From NCBI GenBank assembly GCA_009698675.1, contig WLPT01000004.1, forward strand, positions 1-64,000: 64,000 bases of DNA, read 5' to 3'. The translations under genes were made by a program, and so were the position numbers. This stretch comes from Actinomycetota bacterium (lineage in GTDB: Bacteria; Actinomycetota; Actinomycetes; Nanopelagicales; Nanopelagicaceae). The notes under the pieces were generated by a model that was not told where the DNA came from, did no database searches, and was given only the letters and a program-made list of their open reading frames with translations. This document shows, piece after piece, positions 26,796 to 36,702 of this stretch; the stretch's first letter is position 1, and each line of letters begins with the position of its first letter.

Positions 26796-27269
26796 ATGGC
26801 TAATGCAATTAAGCGCGTCGCAAATTATTTGGGATTGATGGATGATCCAGAGTTTGATACCCCTGTGAGTTCAAAGGTTGCCGAGTTGGCAGTATCAAAT
26901 GATGTTCGAATTAAACCTCGATCCACTCGCGCAGTCTCCTCGGTAATCACATCTACTGCCGAACTCGCGCCTCAACTTGACCTACCTGTTTTGGATCGCA
27001 TCATCACTTTGCACCCACGTTTCTACAACGAGGCACGTACGATCGGTGAGCATTTTCGCGAAGGTAATCCTGTAATTATTAATTTAACCGATATGGATGA
27101 GTCTGAACACAAGCGCTTGGTCGACTTCGCAAGCGGTCTAGCCTTTGGTCTCCATGGAACAATTGAGCGAGTAACAAAGAAAGTATTTTTGATCTCTCCA
27201 GCTAATCTTCAGGTAAGTACTGAGGATAAGTCTGCAGCAGCGCAAGCGAGTTTTTTTAATCAGAGCTGA
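26796..27269 (+). CDS. sepF: FtsZ membrane anchor SepF
   Basis: A 157-aa protein with a short N-terminal amphipathic helix (residues 1-13; M-A-N-A-I-K-R-V-A-N-Y-L-G), a disordered linker to about 60, and a SepF core domain (about 66-140) with R-F-Y-N-E-A-R-T-I-G and N-L-T-D-M-D. SepF tethers FtsZ filaments to the membrane in Actinobacteria and other bacteria lacking FtsA. Confidence 0.93.
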   Translation: MANAIKRVANYLGLMDDPEFDTPVSSKVAELAVSNDVRIKPRSTRAVSSVITSTAELAPQLDLPVLDRIITLHPRFYNEARTIGEHFREGNPVIINLTDMDESEHKRLVDFASGLAFGLHGTIERVTKKVFLISPANLQVSTEDKSAAAQASFFNQS

Positions 27270-27276
27270 GTAAAAA

Positions 27277-27558
27277 ATGCGGATTGGATCGTTGCTTGCC
27301 GCAGTTTTACAGTTCTTCTTACTTGCATTACTAGCGCGGTTAATTCTTGATTACGTAAGGATGTTCGCGCGCAATTGGCGTCCAAGTGGAGTTTGGCTCT
27401 ACTTGGTAGAGGCTGTCTATGCAATCACAGATCAACCTATGCGATTTGTTGGCCGCTTTATTCCACCACTTCGTCTAGGCGCAGTTAGTCTGGATATGAG
27501 TTTCATCGTTCTCTTTTTTGGTGTGCAACTTCTAATGAGTTTTGTTAAAGGGCTTTAG
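27277..27558 (+). CDS. YggT family membrane protein
   Basis: A 93-aa protein with two membrane helices (about 5-25 and 68-90). Between them is the YggT pattern, here R-L-I-L-D-Y-V-R-M and V-Y-A-I-T-D-Q-P-M-R-F-V-G-R-F-I-P. It is the usual neighbour of sepF. In many Actinobacteria divIVA/wag31 comes next, but here ileS converges and overlaps the 3' end by 14 bp. Function unknown, linked to envelope or division. Confidence 0.88.
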   Translation: MRIGSLLAAVLQFFLLALLARLILDYVRMFARNWRPSGVWLYLVEAVYAITDQPMRFVGRFIPPLRLGAVSLDMSFIVLFFGVQLLMSFVKGL

Positions 27559-30500
27559 TAAGTTTTACCGCTAAACCAATATCACTCTCATCAATGGTCA
27601 TTGTGCTGTCACGAACCATTGAAAGCGCTAAGACTTCACTGTGAATGTGTTCCTGATCGGCCTCGATTGCATTGACCATTTCTTCAGTGCCATTCCAGGA
27701 AACGTTTATGCGATCTGAAATCTCAAATCCATCGCTCTTGCGACGCTCTTGTATAAACCTAATAACTTCCCGAGAGTTACCCGCCAAGACCAGTGCAGGA
27801 GTTAGTGCCAAATCGAGGGCGACACTCTCGCCCTCGTGAGATGCAACAGTCCATCCAGTTTTTGGAACTTCAGTGATCACCAAGTCATCGAGGCAGATCT
27901 CCCATGTCGCAACACGGGTAGTTCCCGAGCTGCGTAGAGTTTTTACGAGTGCGGTTGCATCACTTGCAGCAATCGCCTTAGCAATATCTTGAACGGCGCC
28001 ACCAAATTTAGCGCCGAGAGTTTTGAAATTGGCCTTAATAGAGATATTTACTAAATCACCATCGGCATTTGCTATATCTTCTAAATCGATGACGTTGAGT
28101 TCATCGGCAATTTGCTCACGCATTTGCGTTGGAAGAGCCGACCAGCCGCTGGCTGCGATAAGCGCCCTCCCGAGAGGTTGACGGATTTTAATGCCAGATT
28201 CAGCTCGAGATGCACGCCCGAGCTCAACAATGCGACGAGTAAGGGCAACTTGTTCACCCAGAACTGCATCTATTGAGCTCGCCTGTGCGACGGGAAAATC
28301 AGATAGATGAACCGAGATTTGTGCATCTGGATTAGTTGGGCGAACTAGTTCTTGCCAGACTTGCTCGGTTATAAAGGGCACCATCGGTGCTAGTAGTTGA
28401 GTTAGCGTTACCAAACATTCATGCAAAGTCGCCATCGCTGCTACATCTCCATCCCAAAAACGACGGCGCGAGCGACGGACGTACCAGTTGGAGAGATCAT
28501 CAATAAAACGTGCAAGTGCACGCCCTGCGATTTGAGAATCAAATTCGGTAAAGGCGTTATCAACCTCTTGGATCAATAAATTGAGTTCAGAGATGATCCA
28601 ACGATCCATCAACGGCCGATCACCCAAGGCAGGTGTTTGAGATAAATCGAAGTTTGATGCCTTCGCATAGAGAGCGTGAAAGGAAACGGTATTCCAGTAA
28701 GTGAGTAAAGTTTTACGAATAACCTCATTGATTGCATCATGTCCGACCCGTCGGGCAGCCCAAGGCGACCCGGCAGCCAACATGTACCAACGGACGGCAT
28801 CGGCGCCATGTTGGTCCATTAGCGCCATTGGCTCCAAGACATTTCCTACGTGCTTGCTCATCTTGCGACCATCTTTATCCAGAATATGACCAAGACATAG
28901 AACTGTCTTATACGAAGACTTATCAAAGACCAACGTTCCAATAGTCATTAAGGTATAAAACCACCCACGAGTTTGGTCTATGGCTTCGCAGATGAAGTCG
29001 GCCGGGTATGAGGCTTCAAATTTGGCAACGGAACCCTCAACATGTGGGTAGCCCCATTGAGCAAAGGGCATCGCACCCGAGTCATACCAGCAGTCAATTA
29101 CTTCAGGCACGCGAAACATTGTTGATTCGCACTCTGCGCAAGGGAAATTTATGTCGTCAACGAAAGGACGATGGGGATCTAGGTTGGATAACTCTTGTCC
29201 AGCTAACTGACCTAACTCCTTTAATGAGTCAACGCAGATCTCATGTTTGTTTTCACATCTCCATATTGGAAGGGGAGTACCCCAATATCGGTTGCGCGAG
29301 AGTGCCCAATCGATATTGTTATTGAGCCAATCTCCGTAACGTCCATCTTTAATAGTCTCAGGGTGCCAATCAGTTGCCGCATTTTCTCTAAGCAGTGCAT
29401 CTTTAATTGAAGTAGTTCGGACATACCACGATGGTTGTGCGTAATACATCAACGCGGTGTGGCAGCGCCAGCAATGAGGATAGGAGTGTTCGTACTGTTG
29501 ATGTTTATAGAGCGCACCACTTGCCTTTAACTCTTTAACAAGGGCCTTATCGGCATCTTTAAAAAATACGCCACCGATCACAGGTAATTCAGGTAAAAAA
29601 CATCCATCGGGGGCGATGGGATTTACTACGGGAAGTCCATAGGCGCGACAGGTAGCCAAATCATCTGCACCAAATGCGGGGGATTGATGAACTAATCCCG
29701 TTCCGTCTTCTGTAGTTACATATGAAGCCAGAACGACGAAATGTGCATCCGGGATCTCTATATAGTCAAAAGGTCGCTTGTAAGTGGTGTGCTCTAATCT
29801 CTTTCCAAGAATCTTTTTAAGAATCTTCTTCTCACCTTTGACGCTCTCGATTAGAGCTTCGGCGACCACCAAGACCTCGGTAATGTCATCAAGAGTTACC
29901 TCTACCGCGACGTATTCAACATCTGGATTTACTGCAATGGCAGTATTTGATACTAAGGTCCAAGGTGTAGTAGTCCAGACAAGTAGTGAGGCGTTGAGTT
30001 CGCAGAGTTCACCAGAGGTTATAGGAAAACGAACATAGACAGATGGATCTGTAACCGTCTCGTAGCCTTGGGCAAGCTCATGGTCGGATAAGCCAGTTCC
30101 GCAACGAGGGCAGTAAGGTGCCACTCGATGGTCTTGCACGAGTAAGCCCTTCTTCCAAATCTCCTTGAGTGACCACCACACGCTCTCAACATATTGAGGC
30201 GACATGGTCCAATAGGCCTGATCGAAATCAACCCAGAAACCCATGCGGTTTGTCATCTGACTAAATGCACTCACATGCCGCTGAACCGATTCGCGACACT
30301 TATCATTGAAGGCTGCAACACCAAATTTTTCGATGTCTCCCTTACCGGCAAATCCCAACTCTTTTTCAACTGCGATTTCAACTGGAAGCCCGTGACAATC
30401 CCATCCAGCTTTTCGGGTTACAAAGCGGCCCTTCATTGTTTGAAAGCGAGGGAATACATCTTTAAATACGCGCGCCTCAATATGGTGAGTTCCAGGCATT

Positions 30501-30658
30501 CCATTTGCAGTTGGTGGCCCCTCATAAAATGTCCACGGCTCTTGACCGGTTCGGGCCTGTACGGTCTTGTGAAAAATCTCGTTATCGTTCCAGAACTGTA
30601 GAACCTCATGTTCAACGGCAGGTAGATTGACAGCTGCTGAGATGGCACGAAATGACAT
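27545..30658 (-). CDS. ileS: Isoleucyl-tRNA synthetase, type 2 (GXHH signature)
   Basis: A class I synthetase of 1037 aa charging tRNA-Ile. The start M-S-F-R-A-I-S at 30658 is downstream of the T-box leader, and the upstream in-frame ATG at 30739 lies inside the T-box and is not used. The HIGH motif is altered to G56-T-H-H59 (in A-N-G-M-P-G-T-H-H), and the second signature is K-M-S-K-H. This is the IleRS type 2 architecture, with a CP1 editing domain (about 190-390) and an extended C-terminal region. Type 2 enzymes tolerate mupirocin. It converges on yggT. Confidence 0.94.
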   Translation of the reverse strand: MSFRAISAAVNLPAVEHEVLQFWNDNEIFHKTVQARTGQEPWTFYEGPPTANGMPGTHHIEARVFKDVFPRFQTMKGRFVTRKAGWDCHGLPVEIAVEKELGFAGKGDIEKFGVAAFNDKCRESVQRHVSAFSQMTNRMGFWVDFDQAYWTMSPQYVESVWWSLKEIWKKGLLVQDHRVAPYCPRCGTGLSDHELAQGYETVTDPSVYVRFPITSGELCELNASLLVWTTTPWTLVSNTAIAVNPDVEYVAVEVTLDDITEVLVVAEALIESVKGEKKILKKILGKRLEHTTYKRPFDYIEIPDAHFVVLASYVTTEDGTGLVHQSPAFGADDLATCRAYGLPVVNPIAPDGCFLPELPVIGGVFFKDADKALVKELKASGALYKHQQYEHSYPHCWRCHTALMYYAQPSWYVRTTSIKDALLRENAATDWHPETIKDGRYGDWLNNNIDWALSRNRYWGTPLPIWRCENKHEICVDSLKELGQLAGQELSNLDPHRPFVDDINFPCAECESTMFRVPEVIDCWYDSGAMPFAQWGYPHVEGSVAKFEASYPADFICEAIDQTRGWFYTLMTIGTLVFDKSSYKTVLCLGHILDKDGRKMSKHVGNVLEPMALMDQHGADAVRWYMLAAGSPWAARRVGHDAINEVIRKTLLTYWNTVSFHALYAKASNFDLSQTPALGDRPLMDRWIISELNLLIQEVDNAFTEFDSQIAGRALARFIDDLSNWYVRRSRRRFWDGDVAAMATLHECLVTLTQLLAPMVPFITEQVWQELVRPTNPDAQISVHLSDFPVAQASSIDAVLGEQVALTRRIVELGRASRAESGIKIRQPLGRALIAASGWSALPTQMREQIADELNVIDLEDIANADGDLVNISIKANFKTLGAKFGGAVQDIAKAIAASDATALVKTLRSSGTTRVATWEICLDDLVITEVPKTGWTVASHEGESVALDLALTPALVLAGNSREVIRFIQERRKSDGFEISDRINVSWNGTEEMVNAIEADQEHIHSEVLALSMVRDSTMTIDESDIGLAVKLTKAL

Positions 30659-30659
30659 A

Positions 30660-30850
30660 AAACCCCCGAGATAGATGAAGAACTCTGGAGGGACGAGTGC
30701 TGCAATCGCAGATCTCGCGGTACCACCCACCTTGCGCAAGGTTCACGCCACTTGAACTGCTAAATAGGCCGGTTCTAGATGAGCGCCAGCTCACTTCTTC
30801 CAGCAGGCTCGTGAGGTGATATCCCCGTCATAGCCCGTATTACTTAGCGG
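30660..30850 (-). promoter_or_regulatory. T-box riboswitch leader of ileS
   Basis: On the minus strand the leader holds the invariant T-box sequence TGGTACCGCG (complement of 30716-30725) inside GGTGG-TACCGCG. An isoleucine specifier candidate AUC, followed by A, lies in GGGGATATCACC (complement of 30818-30820). The downstream part before the start codon has a G-rich ribosome site and no poly-U terminator. This fits the translational (ribosome-site-sequestering) T-boxes of actinobacterial ileS genes: uncharged tRNA-Ile would open ileS translation. Exact leader ends are estimated. Confidence 0.9.
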
Positions 30851-30932
30851 ATTGAGTCTAGACCATCAGTTACTTTAACTTTGACCGTGGCGCAGTTGGT
30901 ATAGGTGGCGCAATCGGCATAAGGTTCGCGTC

Positions 30933-31703
30933 ATGCCCAAGAAGCCTGTAAAGAAAGCCGTCGCTAAAAAAGCGATAGCTAAGAAGGCTACGGCCAAACC
31001 CGCCTTGAAAAAACCGGCCAAAAAAGCCCCTGTTAAAAAAGCGGCCATAAAGAAAGCCGCCGTTAAGAAAGCTGTGGCAAGTAAAAGTGCGATTAAGAGC
31101 ATTCCGGTCAAAAAAGCTGGTCCAAAAACCTCTACAACTAAAACTACTTTAACAGTCGATGAGAATTCGCAGACAGTTTCAGTCTCAACAGTCAGCGCGC
31201 CCATCGCAGCACCGGTTATTGAAGAAAGACGTTTAGTGATGCCTCCACCACCACGTCCAGTTAAGAGTGGAAAAAAAGTTGCACCTTTAAAGCCAATCAA
31301 AGGCGCACCAACTCCGATTGTTGTCAGCGAAACAGAAGTGCCATGGACGGCAGCAGAGCTCAAGACAATCAGAACAGAGATTTCAAAGGAGCTTGAACGC
31401 CTGCGTCGCGAATTAGCCATTGTCGAACTTGAGATGGATTCACTAATCCAAGAATCAGGCGAAGGCGCCGGAGATGATCAAGCAGATGCTGGCACCAAAA
31501 CTTTTGAACGAGAGCATGAGATGTCACTAGTTATTAATGCACGTGACATGGTTTTACAGACCGAGCGAGCTTTAGATCGGATCGACTCAAAGCGTTATGG
31601 ATACTGCGAAGAGTGCGGCAATGCCATCGGTAAAGCGCGATTGCAAGTATTTCCTCGGGCAACTCTCTGCATGCTTTGCAAGCAGAAGGAAGAACGGCGC
31701 TAG
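30933..31703 (+). CDS. TraR/DksA-type zinc-finger protein with histone-H1-like tail
   Basis: A 256-aa protein in two parts. Residues 1-75 are almost pure K/A/P repeats (K-K-A, K-K-P) like histone H1 tails and should bind DNA or RNA. Residues about 140-256 are a DksA/TraR domain with a coiled-coil hairpin and a C4 zinc finger (C225, C228, C246, C249). DksA-family proteins act in the RNA polymerase secondary channel. The H1-like extension suggests a nucleoid- or polymerase-associated factor. It lies between ileS and lspA, as in other Actinobacteria. Exact role unknown. Confidence 0.88.
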   Translation: MPKKPVKKAVAKKAIAKKATAKPALKKPAKKAPVKKAAIKKAAVKKAVASKSAIKSIPVKKAGPKTSTTKTTLTVDENSQTVSVSTVSAPIAAPVIEERRLVMPPPPRPVKSGKKVAPLKPIKGAPTPIVVSETEVPWTAAELKTIRTEISKELERLRRELAIVELEMDSLIQESGEGAGDDQADAGTKTFEREHEMSLVINARDMVLQTERALDRIDSKRYGYCEECGNAIGKARLQVFPRATLCMLCKQKEERR

Positions 31704-31705
31704 CA

Positions 31706-32191
31706 GTGCAAAGGTGGCGAACACTTTTGAGTGTTGCCTGGTTTATCTGGATCCTCGATTTAGCTACTAAGGCCTGGGCAGTGAGCCAATTGGCCAACCG
31801 CCAACCTATTCACATACTCGGGAATTTCTTTCAGCTCACCTTTGTCCGTAACTCAGGTGCTGCTTTTTCATTTGCAACTAGTGCCACACTCTTTCTTTCA
31901 CTCTTCGGAGTAGTTGTTCTCATAGGTGTTGTCTACTTTGCGCCGCAAATAACCTCTAAAGGTTGGTCGGTGGTTTTGGGGCTAGTAATGGGCGGCATCT
32001 TAGGAAATTTAATGGATCGCATATTCCGTGACCCTGGATTTCTTCGCGGCCATGTAATCGATTGGATGCAACTGCCACATTGGCCTATATTCAATATCGC
32101 AGACTCGGCAATCGTCGCAGCTGCCGTGCTATCAATGGTTTTGTCTGCGCGCAACATTCCACCGATTACTAAAAAGGATTCAACACCATGA
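31706..32191 (+). CDS. lspA: Lipoprotein signal peptidase LspA
   Basis: A four-helix aspartyl protease of about 161 aa that removes signal peptides from lipid-modified prolipoproteins. Conserved segments are V-R-N-S-G-A-A-F-S-F, G-N-L-M-D-R (first catalytic Asp region) and F-N-I-A-D-S-A-I (second Asp). I chose GTG 31706, two bases after the TraR/DksA stop. An in-frame TTG at 31676 is an alternative. The 3' end overlaps rluD (ATGA). Its substrate-making partner lgt is at 43548. Confidence 0.9.
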   Translation: MQRWRTLLSVAWFIWILDLATKAWAVSQLANRQPIHILGNFFQLTFVRNSGAAFSFATSATLFLSLFGVVVLIGVVYFAPQITSKGWSVVLGLVMGGILGNLMDRIFRDPGFLRGHVIDWMQLPHWPIFNIADSAIVAAAVLSMVLSARNIPPITKKDSTP

Positions 32192-33129
32192 GTGATCGTG
32201 AATTAAAAACACTGGCAGTTCCGGAGGGCGTTGCCGGAGAGCGCATAGATAGTGCGCTCACACGCGTATTGGGTCTTTCTCGAACTGCAGTAGTCAAACT
32301 TCTTGAGGATGGCGACATCACAACATCTAATCGCGCCATGCTCAAATCTGAACGTGTCAGCGCTGGGCAGATTATTGAAGTACTACTACCCGCGCCTGTA
32401 AACACAGTTGCAATTCCACTTACACCGATCGAAGGCTTAGAAATTGTTTACGAGGACGAAGATATTGTTGTTATCAATAAACCAGTAGGGTGCGCCGCGC
32501 ATCCCAGCCCTGGTTGGACAGGTCCAACCGTCGTTGGCGCCTTAAGTGCGGCCGGATACATAATTTCAACAAGCGGTGCTGCCGAGCGCCAAGGGATTGT
32601 TCATCGTCTAGATGTGGGTACGAGCGGATTAATGATTGTTGCAAAGAGTGATCGCGCTTTTACAGTTTTAAAAGATGCATTTAGAACCCGTACTGTCGAA
32701 AAAATCTATCATGCATTAATTCAAGGTCACATGGATCCCACAACTGGAACTATTGACGCTCCAATTGATCGCCATCCTAAAGAAGATCATCGTTTCGCAG
32801 TAGTTGGAACTGGTAAAGACTCAATTACTCACTATGAGGTAATCGAGTTCTACCGTGCGGTTTCATTAGTAAAAGTAGAGTTAGAAACCGGTCGTACCCA
32901 CCAAATCCGTGTGCACTTCTCGGCCTTAAACCATCCCTTGGTTGGAGATACGACATATGGAGCAGATCCAGTCCTAGCTAAGAGTTTAGAGATGGCCCGG
33001 CCCTGGCTGCATGCAAAAGAACTGCGCTTTAATCACCCTATAACTGGCGCCAAACTCAACTTCATTGCACCATATCCTCCCGATCTCACAGGCTCACTGG
33101 CGTTGCTATCTGATGCTGTGCTGCCTTAA
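32188..33129 (+). CDS. rluD: RluD-family 23S rRNA pseudouridine synthase
   Basis: A 313-aa RluA/RluD-type enzyme with an N-terminal S4 RNA-binding domain (about 10-70) and a catalytic domain. H-R-L-D-V-G-T-S-G-L-M contains the catalytic D142, and R-T-H-Q-I-R-V-H near 238 is the second family motif. It would modify helix 69 of 23S rRNA or a related site. Which uridines are modified cannot be determined from the sequence. Confidence 0.92.
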   Translation: MSDRELKTLAVPEGVAGERIDSALTRVLGLSRTAVVKLLEDGDITTSNRAMLKSERVSAGQIIEVLLPAPVNTVAIPLTPIEGLEIVYEDEDIVVINKPVGCAAHPSPGWTGPTVVGALSAAGYIISTSGAAERQGIVHRLDVGTSGLMIVAKSDRAFTVLKDAFRTRTVEKIYHALIQGHMDPTTGTIDAPIDRHPKEDHRFAVVGTGKDSITHYEVIEFYRAVSLVKVELETGRTHQIRVHFSALNHPLVGDTTYGADPVLAKSLEMARPWLHAKELRFNHPITGAKLNFIAPYPPDLTGSLALLSDAVLP

Positions 33130-33149
33130 GTATTAGCCTTATAACAACT

Positions 33150-36100
33150 ATGTCATCTGATAACTTCGTCCACCTTCACGTCCACACCGAGTACTCCATG
33201 CTCGATGGTGCCGCACGCGTTGGCGATTTAATGGATGAAGTATCAAAACAAGGCATGCCTGCAATCGCCATGACTGATCATGGAAATGTTTTCGGTGCCT
33301 TTGATTTCTATAAGAGCGCTAAGAAAGCCGGCATTAAACCGATTATTGGAATTGAAGCCTATGTTGCGCCTGAGTCACGCTTTGAGAAAAAACGCGTTAA
33401 GTGGGCCGATGGTGGAGAAGATGATGTATCGGGTGGAGGCGCCTATACACATATGACAATTCTGGCCGAGAACAACGTGGGCCTTGGAAATCTCTTTAGA
33501 CTCTCTTCGCTGGCCTCCCTTGAAGGCTATTACTACAAGCCGCGTATGGATCGCGAAATTCTCGCCCAGTATTCAACTGGCCTGATTGCCACAACTGGCT
33601 GCCCTGGAGGCGAAGTTCAGACACGTCTGCGAATGGGTGCATATAAAGAGGCCTTGAAAGCGGCAAGTGATTACCGCGATATTTTTGGCGCCGAAAATTT
33701 CTATTTAGAGGTTATGGATCACGGCATTGAAATCGAATCACGCGTAAAGGCCGATCTATTAAAGCTTGGTAAAGAGTTAGGGCTTCCACTGCTTGCAACT
33801 AATGATCTGCATTACACACTTCAAAGCGACTCTGCTGCGCACGAGGCGTTGCTCTGCGTTCAGTCTGGTTCTACCTTGGCCGATCCAAAACGTTTTAAAT
33901 TCGATAACGACAGTTTCTATGTCAAGACTCCAGCGCAGATGCGTGAGCTTTTCAAAGAGATTCCTGAGAGCTGCGATAATACTTTGCTCATTGCCGAGCG
34001 TTGCAACGTGAGTTTGCGCGAAGGCGAAAACCTTTTGCCGCAGTTTGCAGTTCCAGCGGGCCAGACTGAGGATTCATGGCTTAAGGAAGAGGCCGAGCGG
34101 GGCTTAATTTCACGTATGGGTTCGCGCATTACGCCACAACACAGCGCACGACTTGCATATGAACTTGGCGTAATGCAGACAATGGGCTTTCCAGGTTACT
34201 TCCTAGTAGTTGCCGATTTAGTAGCTCACGCTAAAACCGTTGGAATTCGAGTTGGACCCGGCCGTGGATCTGCCGCCGGTTCACTTGTTGCATATGCACT
34301 TGGGATTACAGGTCTTGATCCACTTGAGCATGGCTTGCTGTTCGAGCGATTTCTAAACCCAGAGCGTATTTCAATGCCTGATATTGATTTAGATTTCGAT
34401 GAGCGCCGTCGTAGCGAAATGATTCGTTATGCAACGACCAAGTATGGCGAAGACCGAGTGGCGCAAATCATTACCTATGGAACGATTAAATCCAAGCAAG
34501 CGATCAAAGATTCAACACGCGTGCTCGGTTATCCATATGTCATAGGCGAGAAACTTACAAAAGCATTGCCGCCATCGGTTATGGGTAAAGATATTTCACT
34601 TGGGGGAGTATTCGATCCTAAAGATGAACGGTACGGAGAAGCCGGTGAGTTCCGCACATTGTATGAAACCGATGCTGATTCAAAACGTGTGGTCGATACG
34701 GCGCGTGGTCTTGAAGGTTTAAAGCGTCAATGGGGTGTGCATGCTGCTGGAGTAATCCTCTCCCGCGAGCCATTGCTCGATGTTATTCCGATTCACCGTC
34801 GTGAGGCCGATGGAGCCATAATCACTCAATTTGATATGGGTGCTTGTGAGGCGACCGGACTGCTCAAAATGGATTTCTTAGGTCTGCGAAATCTCTCGGT
34901 TTTAGATGATGCCCTTGTTAACATCAAAACTAATCAAGGTATCGAAGTAATCCTGGAGAATCTAACTCTTGATGATAAGAAAACCTATGAGCTTTTATCG
35001 CGCGGAGATACGTTAGGCGTATTCCAGCTAGATGGCGGCCCAATGCGGGCGCTTCTACGTGCCATGTCACCGGATTCATTCCAAGATATCTCTGCAGTAA
35101 TCGCCCTGTATCGCCCAGGACCTATGGGCGAAAATGCTCACAACAACTACGCCGATCGTAAAACTGGACGCAAACCAGTTGAAGCGATTCACCCCGAACT
35201 TGTAGATGCATTGAAAGAGATTCTGGGCGATACATATGGCTTAATTGTTTATCAAGAACAGGTTATGGCAATTGCGCAAAAAGTTGCAGGCTTTTCACTA
35301 GGCCGCGCAGATCTATTGCGAAAGGCTATGGGCAAGAAGGACAAGAATATTCTTGATAAAGAGTATGTTCCCTTCGAAGCGGGAATGAAAGCCAATGGCT
35401 ATTCAACGGCTGCGATTAAGCGGCTATGGGATGTTTTGATTCCCTTTTCAGATTATGCATTTAACCGTGCGCACTCAGCTGGATATGGAGTTGTTTCCTA
35501 CTGGACCGGATATCTCAAGGCCAACTATCCAACTGAGTACATGGCTGCACTATTGACAAGTGTCCGGGATGATAAAGATAAATCCGCGCTCTACCTAAGT
35601 GAGTGTCGCCGAATGGGAATTAAAGTCTTAGAGCCCGATATCAATGAATCTGATGCTGAGTACACACCGCGTGGTAAGGATATTCGCTTTGGTTTAGCTG
35701 CAATACGCAACGTCGGTGAAGGAGTAGTAGGTTCTATTAAAGCCGCTCGTGAATCTAAAGGACGCTTCACTTCATTTGGTGATTTCTTGGCTAAGGTCGA
35801 CGCACAAGTGTGCAATAAAAAGACGATCGAGTCCCTAATTAAAGCCGGCGCCTTTGGCTCGATGAATGTAACACGTAAGGGCCTTATGGCCATCTACCTT
35901 GAGGCAATTGATTCAGTAATCGAAACCAAGCGTGCCGAGTCCATTGGACAGTTCGATTTGTTTGGAGGTGAGTCGATGAGTCAAGTTGCATCCTTAGATC
36001 TAGAAATTCCTAAGGGCGAGTGGGACAAGGCGATGTTGCTTAGCTATGAACGCGAAATGCTCGGGCTCTACGTATCAGATCATCCATTGCTAGGGATAGA

Positions 36101-36647
36101 ACACGTCTTACGCGCTAGTACTGATATGACCATTAGTGAGCTCGTAGATGATGGCGCCCAAAGTGAGTCAATTGTGACAATTGGTGGGTTGATTACCGGC
36201 ATCACACGAAAAGTTTCACGACAGGGCGCATCGTGGGCAGTAGTCACCGTTGAAGATCTTGAAGGATCACTCGAAGTACTCTTCTTTTCTAAAACCTATA
36301 ACCAATATTCAATGTCTCTTACAGAAGATCGCATAGTTACAGTTCGGGGTCGCGTAGATCGCCGTGAGGATACGCTGCGTTTTACCGCCCTTGAAATGTC
36401 GATACCCGATATCTCGATGGGTCCAAAAGGGCCGCTTGTAATTTCACTTCCAATTTCACAGTGCACGCCACCGATCGTCGATCGCATTAAGGAGATTCTG
36501 CGTTCACATCCTGGCAAGCGCGAAGTCCATCTACAACTAAGTGATAATGGCAGCAGTACATTTATGAAAATCGATGCCCTGATTACCTCATCGCCTAGCT
36601 TGAGCGCGGATTTGAAATCGATTCTGGGCCCAAACTGCCTGGCATAG
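33150..36647 (+). CDS. dnaE: Replicative DNA polymerase III alpha subunit DnaE
   Basis: A 1165-aa C-family replicase. The PHP domain is intact (H-L-H-V-H at 8-12, T-D-H-G), which in Actinobacteria supplies proofreading. Palm motif M-P-D-I-D-L-D-F and K-M-D-F-L-G-L carry the catalytic Asps. The internal clamp-binding motif Q934-F-D-L-F is clear, and an OB domain follows (about 1000-1090). The intact PHP site contrasts with the degenerate one of DnaE2 in the same window. Confidence 0.97.
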   Translation: MSSDNFVHLHVHTEYSMLDGAARVGDLMDEVSKQGMPAIAMTDHGNVFGAFDFYKSAKKAGIKPIIGIEAYVAPESRFEKKRVKWADGGEDDVSGGGAYTHMTILAENNVGLGNLFRLSSLASLEGYYYKPRMDREILAQYSTGLIATTGCPGGEVQTRLRMGAYKEALKAASDYRDIFGAENFYLEVMDHGIEIESRVKADLLKLGKELGLPLLATNDLHYTLQSDSAAHEALLCVQSGSTLADPKRFKFDNDSFYVKTPAQMRELFKEIPESCDNTLLIAERCNVSLREGENLLPQFAVPAGQTEDSWLKEEAERGLISRMGSRITPQHSARLAYELGVMQTMGFPGYFLVVADLVAHAKTVGIRVGPGRGSAAGSLVAYALGITGLDPLEHGLLFERFLNPERISMPDIDLDFDERRRSEMIRYATTKYGEDRVAQIITYGTIKSKQAIKDSTRVLGYPYVIGEKLTKALPPSVMGKDISLGGVFDPKDERYGEAGEFRTLYETDADSKRVVDTARGLEGLKRQWGVHAAGVILSREPLLDVIPIHRREADGAIITQFDMGACEATGLLKMDFLGLRNLSVLDDALVNIKTNQGIEVILENLTLDDKKTYELLSRGDTLGVFQLDGGPMRALLRAMSPDSFQDISAVIALYRPGPMGENAHNNYADRKTGRKPVEAIHPELVDALKEILGDTYGLIVYQEQVMAIAQKVAGFSLGRADLLRKAMGKKDKNILDKEYVPFEAGMKANGYSTAAIKRLWDVLIPFSDYAFNRAHSAGYGVVSYWTGYLKANYPTEYMAALLTSVRDDKDKSALYLSECRRMGIKVLEPDINESDAEYTPRGKDIRFGLAAIRNVGEGVVGSIKAARESKGRFTSFGDFLAKVDAQVCNKKTIESLIKAGAFGSMNVTRKGLMAIYLEAIDSVIETKRAESIGQFDLFGGESMSQVASLDLEIPKGEWDKAMLLSYEREMLGLYVSDHPLLGIEHVLRASTDMTISELVDDGAQSESIVTIGGLITGITRKVSRQGASWAVVTVEDLEGSLEVLFFSKTYNQYSMSLTEDRIVTVRGRVDRREDTLRFTALEMSIPDISMGPKGPLVISLPISQCTPPIVDRIKEILRSHPGKREVHLQLSDNGSSTFMKIDALITSSPSLSADLKSILGPNCLA

Positions 36648-36689
36648 GTTTCAGGCACTAATCTCGCTACAGGGTGCACGTTGGGCCCA
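36625..36689 (+). repeat. Nested inverted repeats at the dnaE-hisD junction
   Basis: Outer arms TGGGCCCAA (36625-36633) and TTGGGCCCA (36681-36689) enclose an inner hairpin TGCCTG (36636-36641) and CAGGCA (36652-36657). The inner hairpin spans the dnaE stop codon, and the outer right arm ends 13 bp before the hisD start. There is no poly-T, so a classic terminator is unlikely. It may be an attenuator-like or mRNA-stability structure. Confidence 0.5.
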
Positions 36690-36702
36690 TTACAATTGCT
36701 CA

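Noticed and set aside
30659-30739. Longer ileS starting at an upstream in-frame ATG (30739)
   Set aside because: The extra 27 residues would be translated from the T-box core itself and match nothing in IleRS. The start at 30658 follows the leader.
30887-30910. tRNA D-arm-like sequence (GTGGCGCAGTTGGTA)
   Set aside because: No acceptor, anticodon or T-arm can be built around it, so it is not a tRNA. It is better described as half of a tandem repeat.
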